From the NCBI RefSeq assembly GCF_015594625.1, contig NZ_JADNRQ010000005.1, positions 62,001 through 126,000 of the forward strand: a stretch of DNA of 64,000 nucleotides, written 5' to 3'. The notes beneath the pieces were generated by a model. The model searched no databases and was not told the origin of the DNA. It saw nothing but the letters and a program-made list of their open reading frames with translations. Source of the stretch: Desulfallas sp. Bu1-1 (GTDB taxonomy: Bacteria; Bacillota; Desulfotomaculia; Desulfotomaculales; Desulfallaceae). The translations under genes and the position numbers were made by a program. How positions within the stretch are numbered: the stretch's first letter is position 1; each line of letters opens with the position of its first letter. Shown here piece after piece: positions 17,114 through 26,014 of the stretch.

Positions 17114-19035
17114 GTTTTCTCAGTTTACTGGTGAACGAGCCGGGGCGCAGCGTGCTGATGACGGGCAATGAAGCTGTGGCCAGGGGCGCCATCGAAGCCG
17201 GTATCGGATACGCGTCCTCGTACCCGGGGTCGCCCACCGCGGAAATCCTGGGGAACCTGGGGCGGCTGGCCGGAGATTATCATTTTTACGCCGAGTGGTC
17301 AGTCAACGAAAAAGTGGCCCTGGAAGGGGCGGCGGCGGCATCATTTGCCGGGTTGCGGTCCATCTGCATCATGAAGCCCAACGGGGTGAACGTAGCCCTG
17401 GATAGCCTGGCCAGCATCTCCCAGTCGGGCATCAAGGCCGGGCTGGTGCTGGTGGTGGGGGACGACCCTGCCGGGCATTCCAGCACCAACGAGGAAGATT
17501 CCCGGTACCTGGAAAAGCTGGCCCATATGCCCATTTTGGAACCCAGCACCCCCCGGGAAGCCAAGGAGATGACCCTGGCGGCATTTGAGTTGTCGGAGAA
17601 AATCAAGCTCCCGGTGGCGCTGCGCTGCGTGACCCGGGTCTGCCATGCCAGCGGCAATGTCACCGTCGGGGAAATTGCCGGGGTGAACAGAAAGCCGGCA
17701 ATCGGTAAAAACGAGCGTTTCATAACGGTAAAATTCCTCCACGCTCTACAGGAGGCAAAATTGAACCAGGTGCGGCGGATGGCCGACGCGTGGCCCTTTA
17801 ATCGCTACGCCGGGCCTGAGAACGCTAAAACCCTGGTGATCACGGCGGGGGCAAGTTTCATGTACGCCAGGGAAGCCGTGAAAGAGCTGGGCCTGGAGGG
17901 GGAAGTGGGCATTCTTAAACTGGGCATCAGTTGGCCCCTGCCGGAAAAAACCCTGCTGGGCCGGTTGAAAACGGCTGAAAAGGCGGTCTTTATTGAAGAA
18001 GTCGAACCCTTTATCGAGGAAAACGTGATGCACCTGGCGGCCCAGCACATGATGGATCTTTATCCCCTGCAGTTTTACGGTCAAAAATCCGGGCATGTGG
18101 CGGGACCCTCCGGCCCGGGCATCGGGGAAATGAACCCGGAAATCGTCGCCATGGCACTGGCCGCCGTTTGCGGGGTAAATTACAGCCCGCCCCCGGGTTG
18201 CGACGAATCCGTCAAAAAATTGGTTCCCAAGGTGCCCCAACGCGACCTGGCTTTCTGCGCCGGCTGTCCCCACCGGGCCTCTTTCTGGGCGGTCAAGTCG
18301 GCTTTGGCCCTGGACGGGCGTGACGGCGTCGTGCTGGGGGATATCGGCTGCTACACCATGGGCGTGGGCCGTACGGGTTTCAACCTGCTGCAGACCGTCC
18401 ACGCCATGGGTTCGGGCGTGGGCATGGCCTGCGGGCTGGGCAAGCTGGCGGATTATGGCTTTAACCAACCCGTTGTGGCCATGGTGGGGGATTCCACCTT
18501 TTACCACGCGGCCATTCCCGCCCTGGTCAACGCCCGTTACAACAAATCCAGTTTCCTGCTGGTCGTGCTGGATAATGAAACCACGGCCATGACCGGCCAC
18601 CAGCCCCACCCCGGCATGGGCAAAAACGCCATGGGCGAAGAAGTGGTGCGGATGCCCGTGGAGTCCGTGGCGGAAGGGCTGGGCATCCCCGTATCGGTGC
18701 ATGACCCGTACGATGTGGAGGGAACAACTGAGCTGGTGTTCCATTTGCTGCAAAGCGAGGGTACCAAGGTACTGGTATTGCGCCGCGCCTGCGCTCTGAT
18801 TGCGGCCAAAGGGACCAAAAAGCCCAGGGTTTACGTGGACCAGGAGCTGTGTATCGGCGACAGCTGCGGCTGCAACCGGTTTTGCAATCAAACCTTTTCC
18901 TGCACGGCCAACATCTGGGATGTGAAAAACAACAAAGCGGTGATTGACGAGGTCGTCTGCAACCGGTGCCAAGTATGCGTGAGTCTCTGTCCCCGGGGGG
19001 CGATCAAGGTGGAAGGAGGGGAGCAAATTGGCTGA
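17110..19035 (+). CDS. iorA: Indolepyruvate:ferredoxin oxidoreductase, alpha subunit
   Basis: Large subunit of indolepyruvate ferredoxin oxidoreductase, 641 residues, oxidatively decarboxylating aryl- or other 2-oxoacids to acyl-CoA with TPP and ferredoxin. Seen: N-terminal pyrimidine-binding domain (SSYPGSPTAEIL; EKVALEGAAAASFAG), TPP-binding domain (CAGCPHRASFW, LGDIGCYTMG, MVGDSTFYH, DNETTAMTGHQPHPG) and a C-terminal ferredoxin-like domain with two cysteine groups (GDSCGCNRFC and CNRCQVCVSLCP). The first group is not a standard CxxCxxC run, as is usual for IorA. GTG start overlaps the previous stop; iorB follows with overlap. Aromatic 2-oxoacids are the family substrates, but branched or aliphatic ones are possible. 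Confidence 0.93.
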   Translation: MSFLSLLVNEPGRSVLMTGNEAVARGAIEAGIGYASSYPGSPTAEILGNLGRLAGDYHFYAEWSVNEKVALEGAAAASFAGLRSICIMKPNGVNVALDSLASISQSGIKAGLVLVVGDDPAGHSSTNEEDSRYLEKLAHMPILEPSTPREAKEMTLAAFELSEKIKLPVALRCVTRVCHASGNVTVGEIAGVNRKPAIGKNERFITVKFLHALQEAKLNQVRRMADAWPFNRYAGPENAKTLVITAGASFMYAREAVKELGLEGEVGILKLGISWPLPEKTLLGRLKTAEKAVFIEEVEPFIEENVMHLAAQHMMDLYPLQFYGQKSGHVAGPSGPGIGEMNPEIVAMALAAVCGVNYSPPPGCDESVKKLVPKVPQRDLAFCAGCPHRASFWAVKSALALDGRDGVVLGDIGCYTMGVGRTGFNLLQTVHAMGSGVGMACGLGKLADYGFNQPVVAMVGDSTFYHAAIPALVNARYNKSSFLLVVLDNETTAMTGHQPHPGMGKNAMGEEVVRMPVESVAEGLGIPVSVHDPYDVEGTTELVFHLLQSEGTKVLVLRRACALIAAKGTKKPRVYVDQELCIGDSCGCNRFCNQTFSCTANIWDVKNNKAVIDEVVCNRCQVCVSLCPRGAIKVEGGEQIG

Positions 19036-19663
19036 ACCGAGTGTGCATAATATCATCGTTACGGGCGTCGGCGGGCAGGGCAATGTTCTGGCCTCCCAGA
19101 TCATTGCCACGGCCGCGGTGAACAGCGGTTATTTTGTATCCGTGGGAGAAACCTTCGGCGCTTCCCAGCGGGGCGGGTCGGTGATGAGTCATATCAGGAT
19201 ATCCCGGGAAGAGGCCTACGGGCCGCTGATTCCCAGGGGCAAAGCCACCATGATTGTCGGCTTTGAGCCGCTGGAAACGCTGCGGACGCTGATCCCTTAT
19301 GGGAACAAAGAAACCGGTGTAATCATGAATCTTCGTTCCAACTACCCCTTGAGCGTGCTGGTGGGTGAAGACACCTATCCCGAAATCGAAAAGATCAAGG
19401 AGGCAATTGCGGCCAACTCCCGCTTCCTGGTGGCGCTGGAAGCCACCGAACTGGCCGTGGCCGCCGGCGTGCCGGTGGGCACCAACATGGTGATGACCGG
19501 GGCTTTTGCCGGCGCCGGCGTGCTGCCCATTCCCCCGGAAACCTACGAGGGGGTCATTGCCGGGCTTTTTGGCGGGGAACTGCTGGAATTAAACCTTGCG
19601 GCATTCCGGGCGGGATTGAAAGCGATTGCCGCTGATCAAGATTTGGCAGGGCAGCGCCGGTAA
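19028..19663 (+). CDS. iorB: Indolepyruvate:ferredoxin oxidoreductase, beta subunit
   Basis: Small (gamma-domain) subunit of the 2-oxoacid:ferredoxin oxidoreductase, 211 residues. The family start VTGVGGQGNVLASQIIA and the segment ETFGASQRGGSVMSHIRIS are diagnostic. TTG start at 19028 preceded by GGAGGGGAG, overlapping the iorA end by eight bases, so IorA and IorB are translationally coupled and form one enzyme. Confidence 0.93.
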   Translation: MAEPSVHNIIVTGVGGQGNVLASQIIATAAVNSGYFVSVGETFGASQRGGSVMSHIRISREEAYGPLIPRGKATMIVGFEPLETLRTLIPYGNKETGVIMNLRSNYPLSVLVGEDTYPEIEKIKEAIAANSRFLVALEATELAVAAGVPVGTNMVMTGAFAGAGVLPIPPETYEGVIAGLFGGELLELNLAAFRAGLKAIAADQDLAGQRR

Positions 19664-19699
19664 AACCGCCCTTTACCGAAAGGAGGCGAAGCCCGGGGC

Positions 19700-21820
19700 A
19701 TGACTTATTCCCAGCGGTTGAAACAAAAAATATCCGAAGGGCTTGAAGATAAGGTTTCCGCCTTTGTACGGCAGATGGTCACCCGCGTCCAGGGTCCCGT
19801 CATCCGGGAGATGATTCGGAAGTTTGACCGGGACGAACTGCGTTCCGTAAAGGAGTACGCCATCGGGCACCTGGCGGAACTGGTGGACCGATCCGTCGCC
19901 AGGCTGCAGGATAACGGCTTCATCGTATTCAGGGCCCGTACCGCCGGGGAAGCGGTGGATTATATTCTCAAGCTGGTTCAAGGCGGGGTCGTGGTCAAGT
20001 CAAAGAGCAACGCCGTTAAGGAAATCGGGCTGGTTGACGCGCTGGTGGCCGCCGGTGCAACGGTGGTGGAAACCGATCTGGGGGACAGAATCTGCCAGAT
20101 GGGCAATATCCCGGCCAGTCACCCCATCGGCCCGGCGCTGCATGTGCCCGTGCAAAAGGTGGCGGAATTGTTTGCTGCGGAAACGGGGCAACCGGTGCCC
20201 CCGGTGCCGGAGGAAATCGTCAAGGTGGCCCGGGAAACTCTGCGGCAAAGGTTCTTTGAGGCCGGGGTGGGCATCAGCGGGGCCAATGCCATATGCGCGG
20301 ACACGGGTTCGGTGGTGGTGATGGAAAACGAAGGGAACATCCGCTGTGTCACCAATCTGCCTCCCGTGCACATCATTGTCGCCGGAATTGAAAAAATCGT
20401 CCCCACCCTGGAAGACGGCATCAAGGTGGCCAGGGCCGCCGGGTTGTACGGGATGGGCCTGGACTTCGCCACTTACGTGTCGGTGATCAGCGGTCCCAGC
20501 CGCACTCATACGGTGGAGGGCAGGGTTGTTTACGGCCTGCAGGGACCCGGCGAGGTACATATCGTGCTGCTGGAAGAGGGGCGCTGGGAGGCCGTCAAGG
20601 AAGGTTTTGCCGAGTCCCTGTACTGCATCAACTGCGGTTCCTGCCTGGGCCGCTGCCCCGTATACGGGGAGCTGGGCGAAAGATACGGCCACAAGTACTT
20701 CGGCGGTATCGGGGTCATACACGCGGCGTTTGGCAGCGGCCTGGACAAAGCCCTGGAGGCGGGCCTGCCCCTGTGCCTGGGCTGCCGGAAATGCGTCGCC
20801 GCATGCCCCGTCCGGATCGACACGCCGGGCATGATCCAGCGTTTGCGGGAGCAGGCGGTGGCCGAAAAGGGCCTGGGCCGGGGGAGAAAAATGCTGCTAG
20901 GGCAGTTGTTGAACAACGGTTCGGCCATCCAAAGGATAGCCCCGGTCGCGGGTGGCCTGGTTTGCGACCGGGACGGCAGGGGAGGCTGGTATCCCCGTTA
21001 TGCCCTGTTCGGCCTGGAGAAGGGCAGGCGCTTGCCCGAACTCAGCAAAAAAAGCTTTTTAAGCGATGCGCCGCGGCGATCCGGAAAAGGAGAGCGAAAA
21101 GTTGCTTACTTTGCCGGTTGCCTGAATAATCTCATCTTCCCGCGGGTGGCCGGCGCCACTCTCCGGGTTTTACGGAATAGCGGCGTTGAGGTGATTGTGC
21201 CGCCGGGTCAAAAATGCTGCGGCTACCCCTCCCTGGCCAACGGCGACAGGGATGGAGCCGTGCGCAATGCCATCGCCAATTTAAGGGCCTTTGGCGATGC
21301 CGGGGTTGAAGCCGTGGTAACCGATTGCGCCACCTGTTACAGCGGGCTGACCGGCTACCCGGAACTACTGGCCGGCGACTCCCGGTGGGTGGACAGTGCC
21401 CGGGAATTTGCCGGAAAGGTGAAGGAACTGGCCCAGTACCTGGTGGAAACAGGTTTTCAGCCCGCAGCAGGTGAAACGCAGCGCAAGGTGACCTATCACC
21501 AGCCCTGCCACCTGGCCGCCCATGGCCTGTCCCATGGCCGGGATTTGTTGCAATCGGTGCCGGGATTGCAGTTTGCGCCCTCGCAGCTGGAGGACAACTG
21601 CTGCGGCTTCGGCGGCACCTTTAACCTGGATTTTTACCAGTTGTCCAAAACCATCGGCGCCCATAAAATTCAACCCATTCATGGATCCGGCGCCGCAGTG
21701 GTGGTTACCTCCTGCCCCGGCTGCATGGTGCAGCTGATGGATCTGCTGGGTTCGGGAGGTCAACCGCAAGTAATGCACATTTCGGAACTTCTGGCAGGAG
21801 GGGGCGGGCAACATGGGTAA
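19700..21820 (+). CDS. LutB-LutA fusion: LUD domain, ferredoxin and two CCG domains
   Basis: A 706-residue fusion. Residues about 60-320 are a LUD domain (VKSKSNAVKEIG, SGANAICADTGSVVVMENEGN) as in LutB/LldF; residues about 310-380 hold two 4Fe-4S motifs (CINCGSCLGRCP; CLGCRKCVAACP); residues about 470-706 carry two cysteine-rich CCG domains as in LutA/LldE/HdrB (AYFAGCLNN, GQKCCGYPSLANGD; TYHQPCHLAAHG, DNCCGFGGTFN, SCPGCMVQ). In Bacillus, LutA, LutB and LutC are separate and oxidise L-lactate. Here A and B are fused, no LutC is present, and the gene lies between iorAB and a GlcD/GlcF pair, suggesting electron transfer from a 2-hydroxyacid. Confidence 0.88.
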   Translation: MTYSQRLKQKISEGLEDKVSAFVRQMVTRVQGPVIREMIRKFDRDELRSVKEYAIGHLAELVDRSVARLQDNGFIVFRARTAGEAVDYILKLVQGGVVVKSKSNAVKEIGLVDALVAAGATVVETDLGDRICQMGNIPASHPIGPALHVPVQKVAELFAAETGQPVPPVPEEIVKVARETLRQRFFEAGVGISGANAICADTGSVVVMENEGNIRCVTNLPPVHIIVAGIEKIVPTLEDGIKVARAAGLYGMGLDFATYVSVISGPSRTHTVEGRVVYGLQGPGEVHIVLLEEGRWEAVKEGFAESLYCINCGSCLGRCPVYGELGERYGHKYFGGIGVIHAAFGSGLDKALEAGLPLCLGCRKCVAACPVRIDTPGMIQRLREQAVAEKGLGRGRKMLLGQLLNNGSAIQRIAPVAGGLVCDRDGRGGWYPRYALFGLEKGRRLPELSKKSFLSDAPRRSGKGERKVAYFAGCLNNLIFPRVAGATLRVLRNSGVEVIVPPGQKCCGYPSLANGDRDGAVRNAIANLRAFGDAGVEAVVTDCATCYSGLTGYPELLAGDSRWVDSAREFAGKVKELAQYLVETGFQPAAGETQRKVTYHQPCHLAAHGLSHGRDLLQSVPGLQFAPSQLEDNCCGFGGTFNLDFYQLSKTIGAHKIQPIHGSGAAVVVTSCPGCMVQLMDLLGSGGQPQVMHISELLAGGGGQHG

Positions 21821-22901
21821 ATATTTTGCGCCGCCCGGAGCGGTTGCGGAAATATCGGCCCGGCGCCGGCAAAAGCTTGCCCGCAACCCCGGGCTGGGAA
21901 AAGCCTATTTGGAGGCCAGGCGGGCTGCGTTGCGGCAAATGGACGCGCTGGTGGAAAAAGCGATGCAAACCCTCCGGGCCAAAAAGTGCGAGGTGCACCT
22001 GGCCGCCGGCGCCGCCGAGGCCCGGGAGTTGATTTTAAACCTGGTGGACGCGCCCATGGTGGTCAAATCCCGGTCCCTGGCGCTGGAGGAAATAGGTGTG
22101 GTGCCCGCCCTCAGGGCCAAAGGGGTGGAGGTGGTGGAAACCGCCCTGGGAGATTTCGTTCTGCAGCTGGCGGGCGTCCTGCCGGCGTGGCATTTAAGTG
22201 AAAAGGAAATTCTGAATGTTCTGAAGTCCGGGCTTGGCGTAACCGGGGACCTGCGCCGGGCCCTGGGGGGTGTCAGGGAGCACTTGCGCCGTTACCTTGC
22301 GGGCGCGGCGTACGGGCTGACCGGGGCCAACGCCGTGGTGGCGGAAAACGGCTCGCTGGTGATCATGGAGGACGAGGGGAACGCCCGGGCCGTTTCCAAC
22401 CTGCCCCACACCCATATCGCCGTGGTGGGCATTGAAAAAATCGTGCCGGATCAGGAAAGCGCCATGACGGTGTGCCGTGCGGCGGCGGTGTACGGCACCG
22501 GGCAGGATCTTGGAAATTATCTTTCCATTATCACCGGCCCCAGTTCCACAGGCGATATCCAGGGCAAGCAGGTCTTCGGCATGCACGGCCCCCGGAGAGT
22601 GATCGTGATCCTGCTGGACAACGGCAGGAGGCGGTGCCTGGAGAGCGGTTTCGAGGAATTGTTATACTGCAACAACTGCGGCGCCTGCCTGGAGGTATGC
22701 CCGGTGTTCCCGGCCAGGGGCCCGGCCTACGGGCATCATTACCCCGGCGGCCGGGGTGCGGTGTTTGCGGCCTTTACCGGTGGAATCGCCGCCGCCCGGG
22801 AGGCGGGGCTGGATTTGTGCCAATCCTGCGGCAAATGCCGGGAAGCCTGCCCGGCAGGCATCAACACTCCCGAGTTAATTAAGCGGTTATCCCGTAAATA
22901 G
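21813..22901 (+). CDS. LUD-domain iron-sulfur protein (LutB-like)
   Basis: Second LutB-like protein, 362 residues, overlapping the fusion gene by eight bases. The LUD domain has VVKSRSLALEEIG and TGANAVVAENGSLVIMEDEGN; the C-terminal end has two 4Fe-4S motifs (CNNCGACLEVCP and CQSCGKCREACP). Unlike the preceding gene it lacks CCG domains, so it looks like a duplicate of the fusion's N-terminal half. It may form a heteromer with the fusion protein. Confidence 0.87.
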   Translation: MGKYFAPPGAVAEISARRRQKLARNPGLGKAYLEARRAALRQMDALVEKAMQTLRAKKCEVHLAAGAAEARELILNLVDAPMVVKSRSLALEEIGVVPALRAKGVEVVETALGDFVLQLAGVLPAWHLSEKEILNVLKSGLGVTGDLRRALGGVREHLRRYLAGAAYGLTGANAVVAENGSLVIMEDEGNARAVSNLPHTHIAVVGIEKIVPDQESAMTVCRAAAVYGTGQDLGNYLSIITGPSSTGDIQGKQVFGMHGPRRVIVILLDNGRRRCLESGFEELLYCNNCGACLEVCPVFPARGPAYGHHYPGGRGAVFAAFTGGIAAAREAGLDLCQSCGKCREACPAGINTPELIKRLSRK

Positions 22902-22909
22902 TTGCCCGT

Positions 22910-23165
22910 GGCCAGTGGCTGCCCCCGTTCAAACAATATCGCTTGCTTAGTGTATTGCGGCAAGCTCCCCCAAGTGACTAATGGGAAGCAAGTAAGGGGA
23001 TGGCATGCCGGCGCGACAATCCCGGCGAACGGTATTGCGTAAGCGCCGGTAACGGCACCCGGCGAAGCGAAGGATGCGAAACCGGATGAGCGGACAGCCC
23101 AGCCATCATGGGCGGTTAATGTGATATCAGAACCAGACCTCCATATAACGGTTATGCAGTTGCTT
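22910..23165 (+). ncRNA. Structured non-coding segment, possible group II intron fragment
   Basis: No open frame here, but several short stems: CCGGCG (23022-23027) with CGCCGG (23044-23049), GCCCA (23097-23101) with TGGGC (23109-23113). The phrasing (GGCGAAGCGAAGGATGCGAAACCGGATGAG and the stretch ending CCTCCATATAACGG) resembles what I remember of bacterial group II intron domain I, without reverse transcriptase or domains V/VI. This is recognition by memory only. Confidence 0.35.
23149..23164 (+). promoter_or_regulatory. Weak sigma-54-like promoter match
   Basis: CGGTTATGCAGTTGCT has GG-N10-GC spacing and TTGCT. It lies just before the GlcD-like gene but is also the edge of the structured segment, so chance is a real possibility. 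Confidence 0.3.
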
Positions 23166-23189
23166 TAAAAAATACCCGATTGACAGGGG

Positions 23190-24593
23190 GTGTTACCTAT
23201 ATCCGGCTTGCTCAAGGATTTAAGGTCACTGGTGGACCGCGGCAGGGTCCTGGGAGATGTTGAGGACCTGCTGGCCTACGCCAATGACGCCACTCACAGG
23301 CAGGTTATCCCCGCCGCCGTGGTTATACCCGAAAGTCCCGCGGAGGTGGCCGCCGTGTTGCGTTACGCCAACGAACACCGGGTTCCGGTGGTTCCCAGGG
23401 GGGCCGGCAGCAGCCTGGCCGGCGGCGCCACTCCGTCCCCGGGCAGTATCGTGCTGGACTTGAAACGAATGAACAGGATTATTGAAGTTGACCGGAAAAA
23501 TCTCACGGCCATTGTCGAGTGCGGGGTGGTTACGCAAAAATTCCAGGAAACCGTGGAATCCATGGGGCTCTTTTATCCCCCGGATCCCCAGAGCATGTCC
23601 GTATGCACCATGGGGGCAAACGTGGCCACCCGGGCGGGCGGGCCCAGGGGGGTAAAATACGGCACCACCAAGGATTATGTCCTCGGTGTTGAGGCGGTTT
23701 TGCCTGACGGCTCGGTGATTAATTACGGCGGCAAGTCCGTGAAAATGTCTTCGGGCTACGACCTGGCCAGGATGTTCACTGGTTCGGAGGGAACCCTGGG
23801 CGTGATTACCAGGGTGATGGTTAAACTTCTTACCCTGCCGCCCTGCCGGCGCACCATGGTTGCCGCTTTCCCCGAACTGGACCCGGCCGCCGAGGCCGTT
23901 TCGGCGATTATCGCGGAGGGGGCCAACCCCTCCTGCCTGGAAATGTTGAGCCAGAGTTCGGTAATGCTGATTGAGAATTATATTCCGCTGGGGCTGCCCC
24001 GGGATGTGGAGGCTTTTCTGCTGATCGAAGTGGACGGACACCCGGCGAAAGTGGAGGAGGACTGCGAACTGATCACCGGGGTTTGCCGGCGGCACGGGGT
24101 CAAGGAGGTCAGGACCGCCCGGACCGAAGCCGAGGCGGAAAGGATCTGGCTGGCCAGGCGGGCTCTTTTCCCGGCGGTGGCCCATATGGCGCCCAACGTG
24201 TTGATTGAGGACGCCACCGTTCCAAGGAGCCAGGTGCCCGCCATGGTCCGGGCCATCGGCTTGATCGCGCAGCGCAACCAGGTCACGATCGGGGTCTCGG
24301 GACACGTGGGGGACGGCAACCTGCACCCGGGAATTATGGCCGATAAGCGGAATCCGGAACTAATGGAACGGGTGGACCGGGCCATGGCGGAAATCGCCAG
24401 GGAAGCCTTGAGGCTTTCAGGCACCCTTTCCGGCGAACACGGTATCGGCACTATTAAGGCGCCTTTCCTGGAGTGGGAGTTCGGGCCGGAGGGCGTGGCG
24501 CTGATGCGCCGGATTAAAAAAGCCTTTGACCCCAACGGGATCATGAACCCCGGAAAAATCTGGCCGGGAAGCGGTGGTGATGCTGGTGTATAA
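23190..24593 (+). CDS. FAD-linked 2-hydroxyacid oxidoreductase (GlcD / D-lactate dehydrogenase type)
   Basis: VAO-family flavoprotein of 467 residues that oxidises a 2-hydroxyacid (glycolate, D-lactate or similar) to the 2-oxoacid. The FAD domain shows VVPRGAGSSLAGGATP and FYPPDPQS...ATRAGGPRGVKYGTTKDYVLG; the C-terminal cap has GVSGHVGDGNLHP and LSGTLSGEHGIGTIK. The start is uncertain: GTG at 23190 lies within the ribosome site AGGGGGTG, and a TTG at 23208 is an alternative. Followed with overlap by the Fe-S subunit gene, giving a GlcDF-type pair that would feed 2-oxoacid to the upstream IorAB. Confidence 0.92.
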   Translation: MLPISGLLKDLRSLVDRGRVLGDVEDLLAYANDATHRQVIPAAVVIPESPAEVAAVLRYANEHRVPVVPRGAGSSLAGGATPSPGSIVLDLKRMNRIIEVDRKNLTAIVECGVVTQKFQETVESMGLFYPPDPQSMSVCTMGANVATRAGGPRGVKYGTTKDYVLGVEAVLPDGSVINYGGKSVKMSSGYDLARMFTGSEGTLGVITRVMVKLLTLPPCRRTMVAAFPELDPAAEAVSAIIAEGANPSCLEMLSQSSVMLIENYIPLGLPRDVEAFLLIEVDGHPAKVEEDCELITGVCRRHGVKEVRTARTEAEAERIWLARRALFPAVAHMAPNVLIEDATVPRSQVPAMVRAIGLIAQRNQVTIGVSGHVGDGNLHPGIMADKRNPELMERVDRAMAEIAREALRLSGTLSGEHGIGTIKAPFLEWEFGPEGVALMRRIKKAFDPNGIMNPGKIWPGSGGDAGV

Positions 24594-25788
24594 AATAGAG
24601 GATTATGTAAAAGAAATAAACCGGTGCCTGCAATGCAACTTTTGCCTGGCCACCTGCCCCGTCTACAAGGAGGACATGGTTGAGTCCAGCGTGGCCAGGG
24701 GGCGGATCAATCTGATCAACGCGGCCATGGTGGAAAAGACGATTCCCCTTAGTGACAGGACCAGGGAGCTGATCAATCGATGTTTGCTCTGCACCAGCTG
24801 CATGCAGGGCTGCCCCAGCGGCATCCCCGTGGACGATATTATCATCGCTGCCAGGCATGAGCTGTTCAATAAATTCGGCTTCGGGTATGTTGAAAAATTC
24901 GTTTTCCGGCAGGTGCTCAACCGGCGGTCGGTGGGCACGCTGGCCACCCGTGCGGTTTCACTGCTGAAAAAATTCAACTTGTTTCCCGGGCCGGTTCCAC
25001 CCCTGGCCAGCCCGCCCTTTGAGCAGCGGATTTCCGGCACCGTAAGCCCTTCCGGTGCGGTCAGGGCCCGGGTGGCTTACTTCACCGGGTGCGGCACCAA
25101 CTTCCTTTACCCGGACACCGGTGAAGCCGTGGTCAAGGTGCTGGTTGAGAACGGGTTTGAAGTGGTGATTCCGCCGGACCAAAACTGCTGCGGCATACCG
25201 GCTCTGGCCCACGGGGACCAGCAGGCCGCCCTGGAGGCCATTCGCGGCAACGCCGAAATCTTTGCTTCCCTGGACGTGGACGCGGTAGTCACTGATTGCA
25301 CTTCCTGCGGGTATATGCTCAAGGTTAAGGCGGCCAAAGTGCTGCCGCCGGGCGATCCCTGCCGCTCACAGGTGTCGGCGGTGGCGGGTAAAGTATTTGA
25401 GGTGACGGAATACCTGGCCGGGCTGGGGCTTGATAAAACTCCCCGGCCGCAATCGACAAGAATAACTTACCATGTTCCCTGCCACCGGGCCTGGAGCCGG
25501 GGGTTGCCGGAAGCTCCGCGCAATCTGGTAGCCCTGGTCCCCGGAACCGAGCTGGTGGAAATGCGGGATCCCCAAGGATGTTGCGGCGCGGGCGGCGCCA
25601 CTTTCATCACCCATCCAGGGCTCAGCGAAAGGATCCGGTCGAGGAAACTTGACGATATCCTGGACACCGGGGCGGAGATTGTGATGACCCAGTGCCCGGC
25701 ATGCCGTTATTATTTAACCGAAGGGTTAAAAGAAAAGGGCGGGATCAGGGTCGTGCATCCGGTGTCGATCCTTGCCGGAAGTTACTAA
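24580..25788 (+). CDS. GlcF/GlpC-type iron-sulfur subunit with CCG domains
   Basis: Electron-transfer partner of the flavoprotein, about 402 residues. Two N-terminal 4Fe-4S motifs (CLQCNFCLATCP, CLLCTSCMQGCP) precede two CCG domains (YFTGCGTNFLYP, DQNCCGIPALAHGD; TYHVPCHRAWS, PQGCCGAGGATF, QCPACRYY). Three starts are in frame (GTG 24574, GTG 24577, ATG 24580); I take the ATG, nine bases after GGGAA. The gene overlaps the flavoprotein end. Last gene of the operon. Confidence 0.9.
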   Translation: MLVYKIEDYVKEINRCLQCNFCLATCPVYKEDMVESSVARGRINLINAAMVEKTIPLSDRTRELINRCLLCTSCMQGCPSGIPVDDIIIAARHELFNKFGFGYVEKFVFRQVLNRRSVGTLATRAVSLLKKFNLFPGPVPPLASPPFEQRISGTVSPSGAVRARVAYFTGCGTNFLYPDTGEAVVKVLVENGFEVVIPPDQNCCGIPALAHGDQQAALEAIRGNAEIFASLDVDAVVTDCTSCGYMLKVKAAKVLPPGDPCRSQVSAVAGKVFEVTEYLAGLGLDKTPRPQSTRITYHVPCHRAWSRGLPEAPRNLVALVPGTELVEMRDPQGCCGAGGATFITHPGLSERIRSRKLDDILDTGAEIVMTQCPACRYYLTEGLKEKGGIRVVHPVSILAGSY

Positions 25789-26014
25789 GCTTGAACTTGG
25801 ATTTCCGCTTCGGCTTGTTATTTACCACTGTTAATGTGTCGACCGGGTGTTTCGTTGGTTTACCCCGTTTGTTTTGCAATGCCGGGCAGGGTATTCAGCG
25901 CTGCGCTTGCTCCGGAAAAAAACTCCCTGATGGCCTGCCGCACCGGCCAGGGAATGTTTAAAATATAGTTGAAGTAAGTTGGTGTAATAATTAAGGAAAT
26001 GAGGGAGATCTTGA

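Noticed and set aside
17746-19110. A 454-codon minus-strand frame opposite iorA
   Set aside because: It lies wholly across the well-supported iorA gene and has shadow-frame composition.
23226-24326. A 366-codon minus-strand frame opposite the GlcD-like gene
   Set aside because: Shadow frame; the plus-strand flavoprotein motifs are unambiguous.
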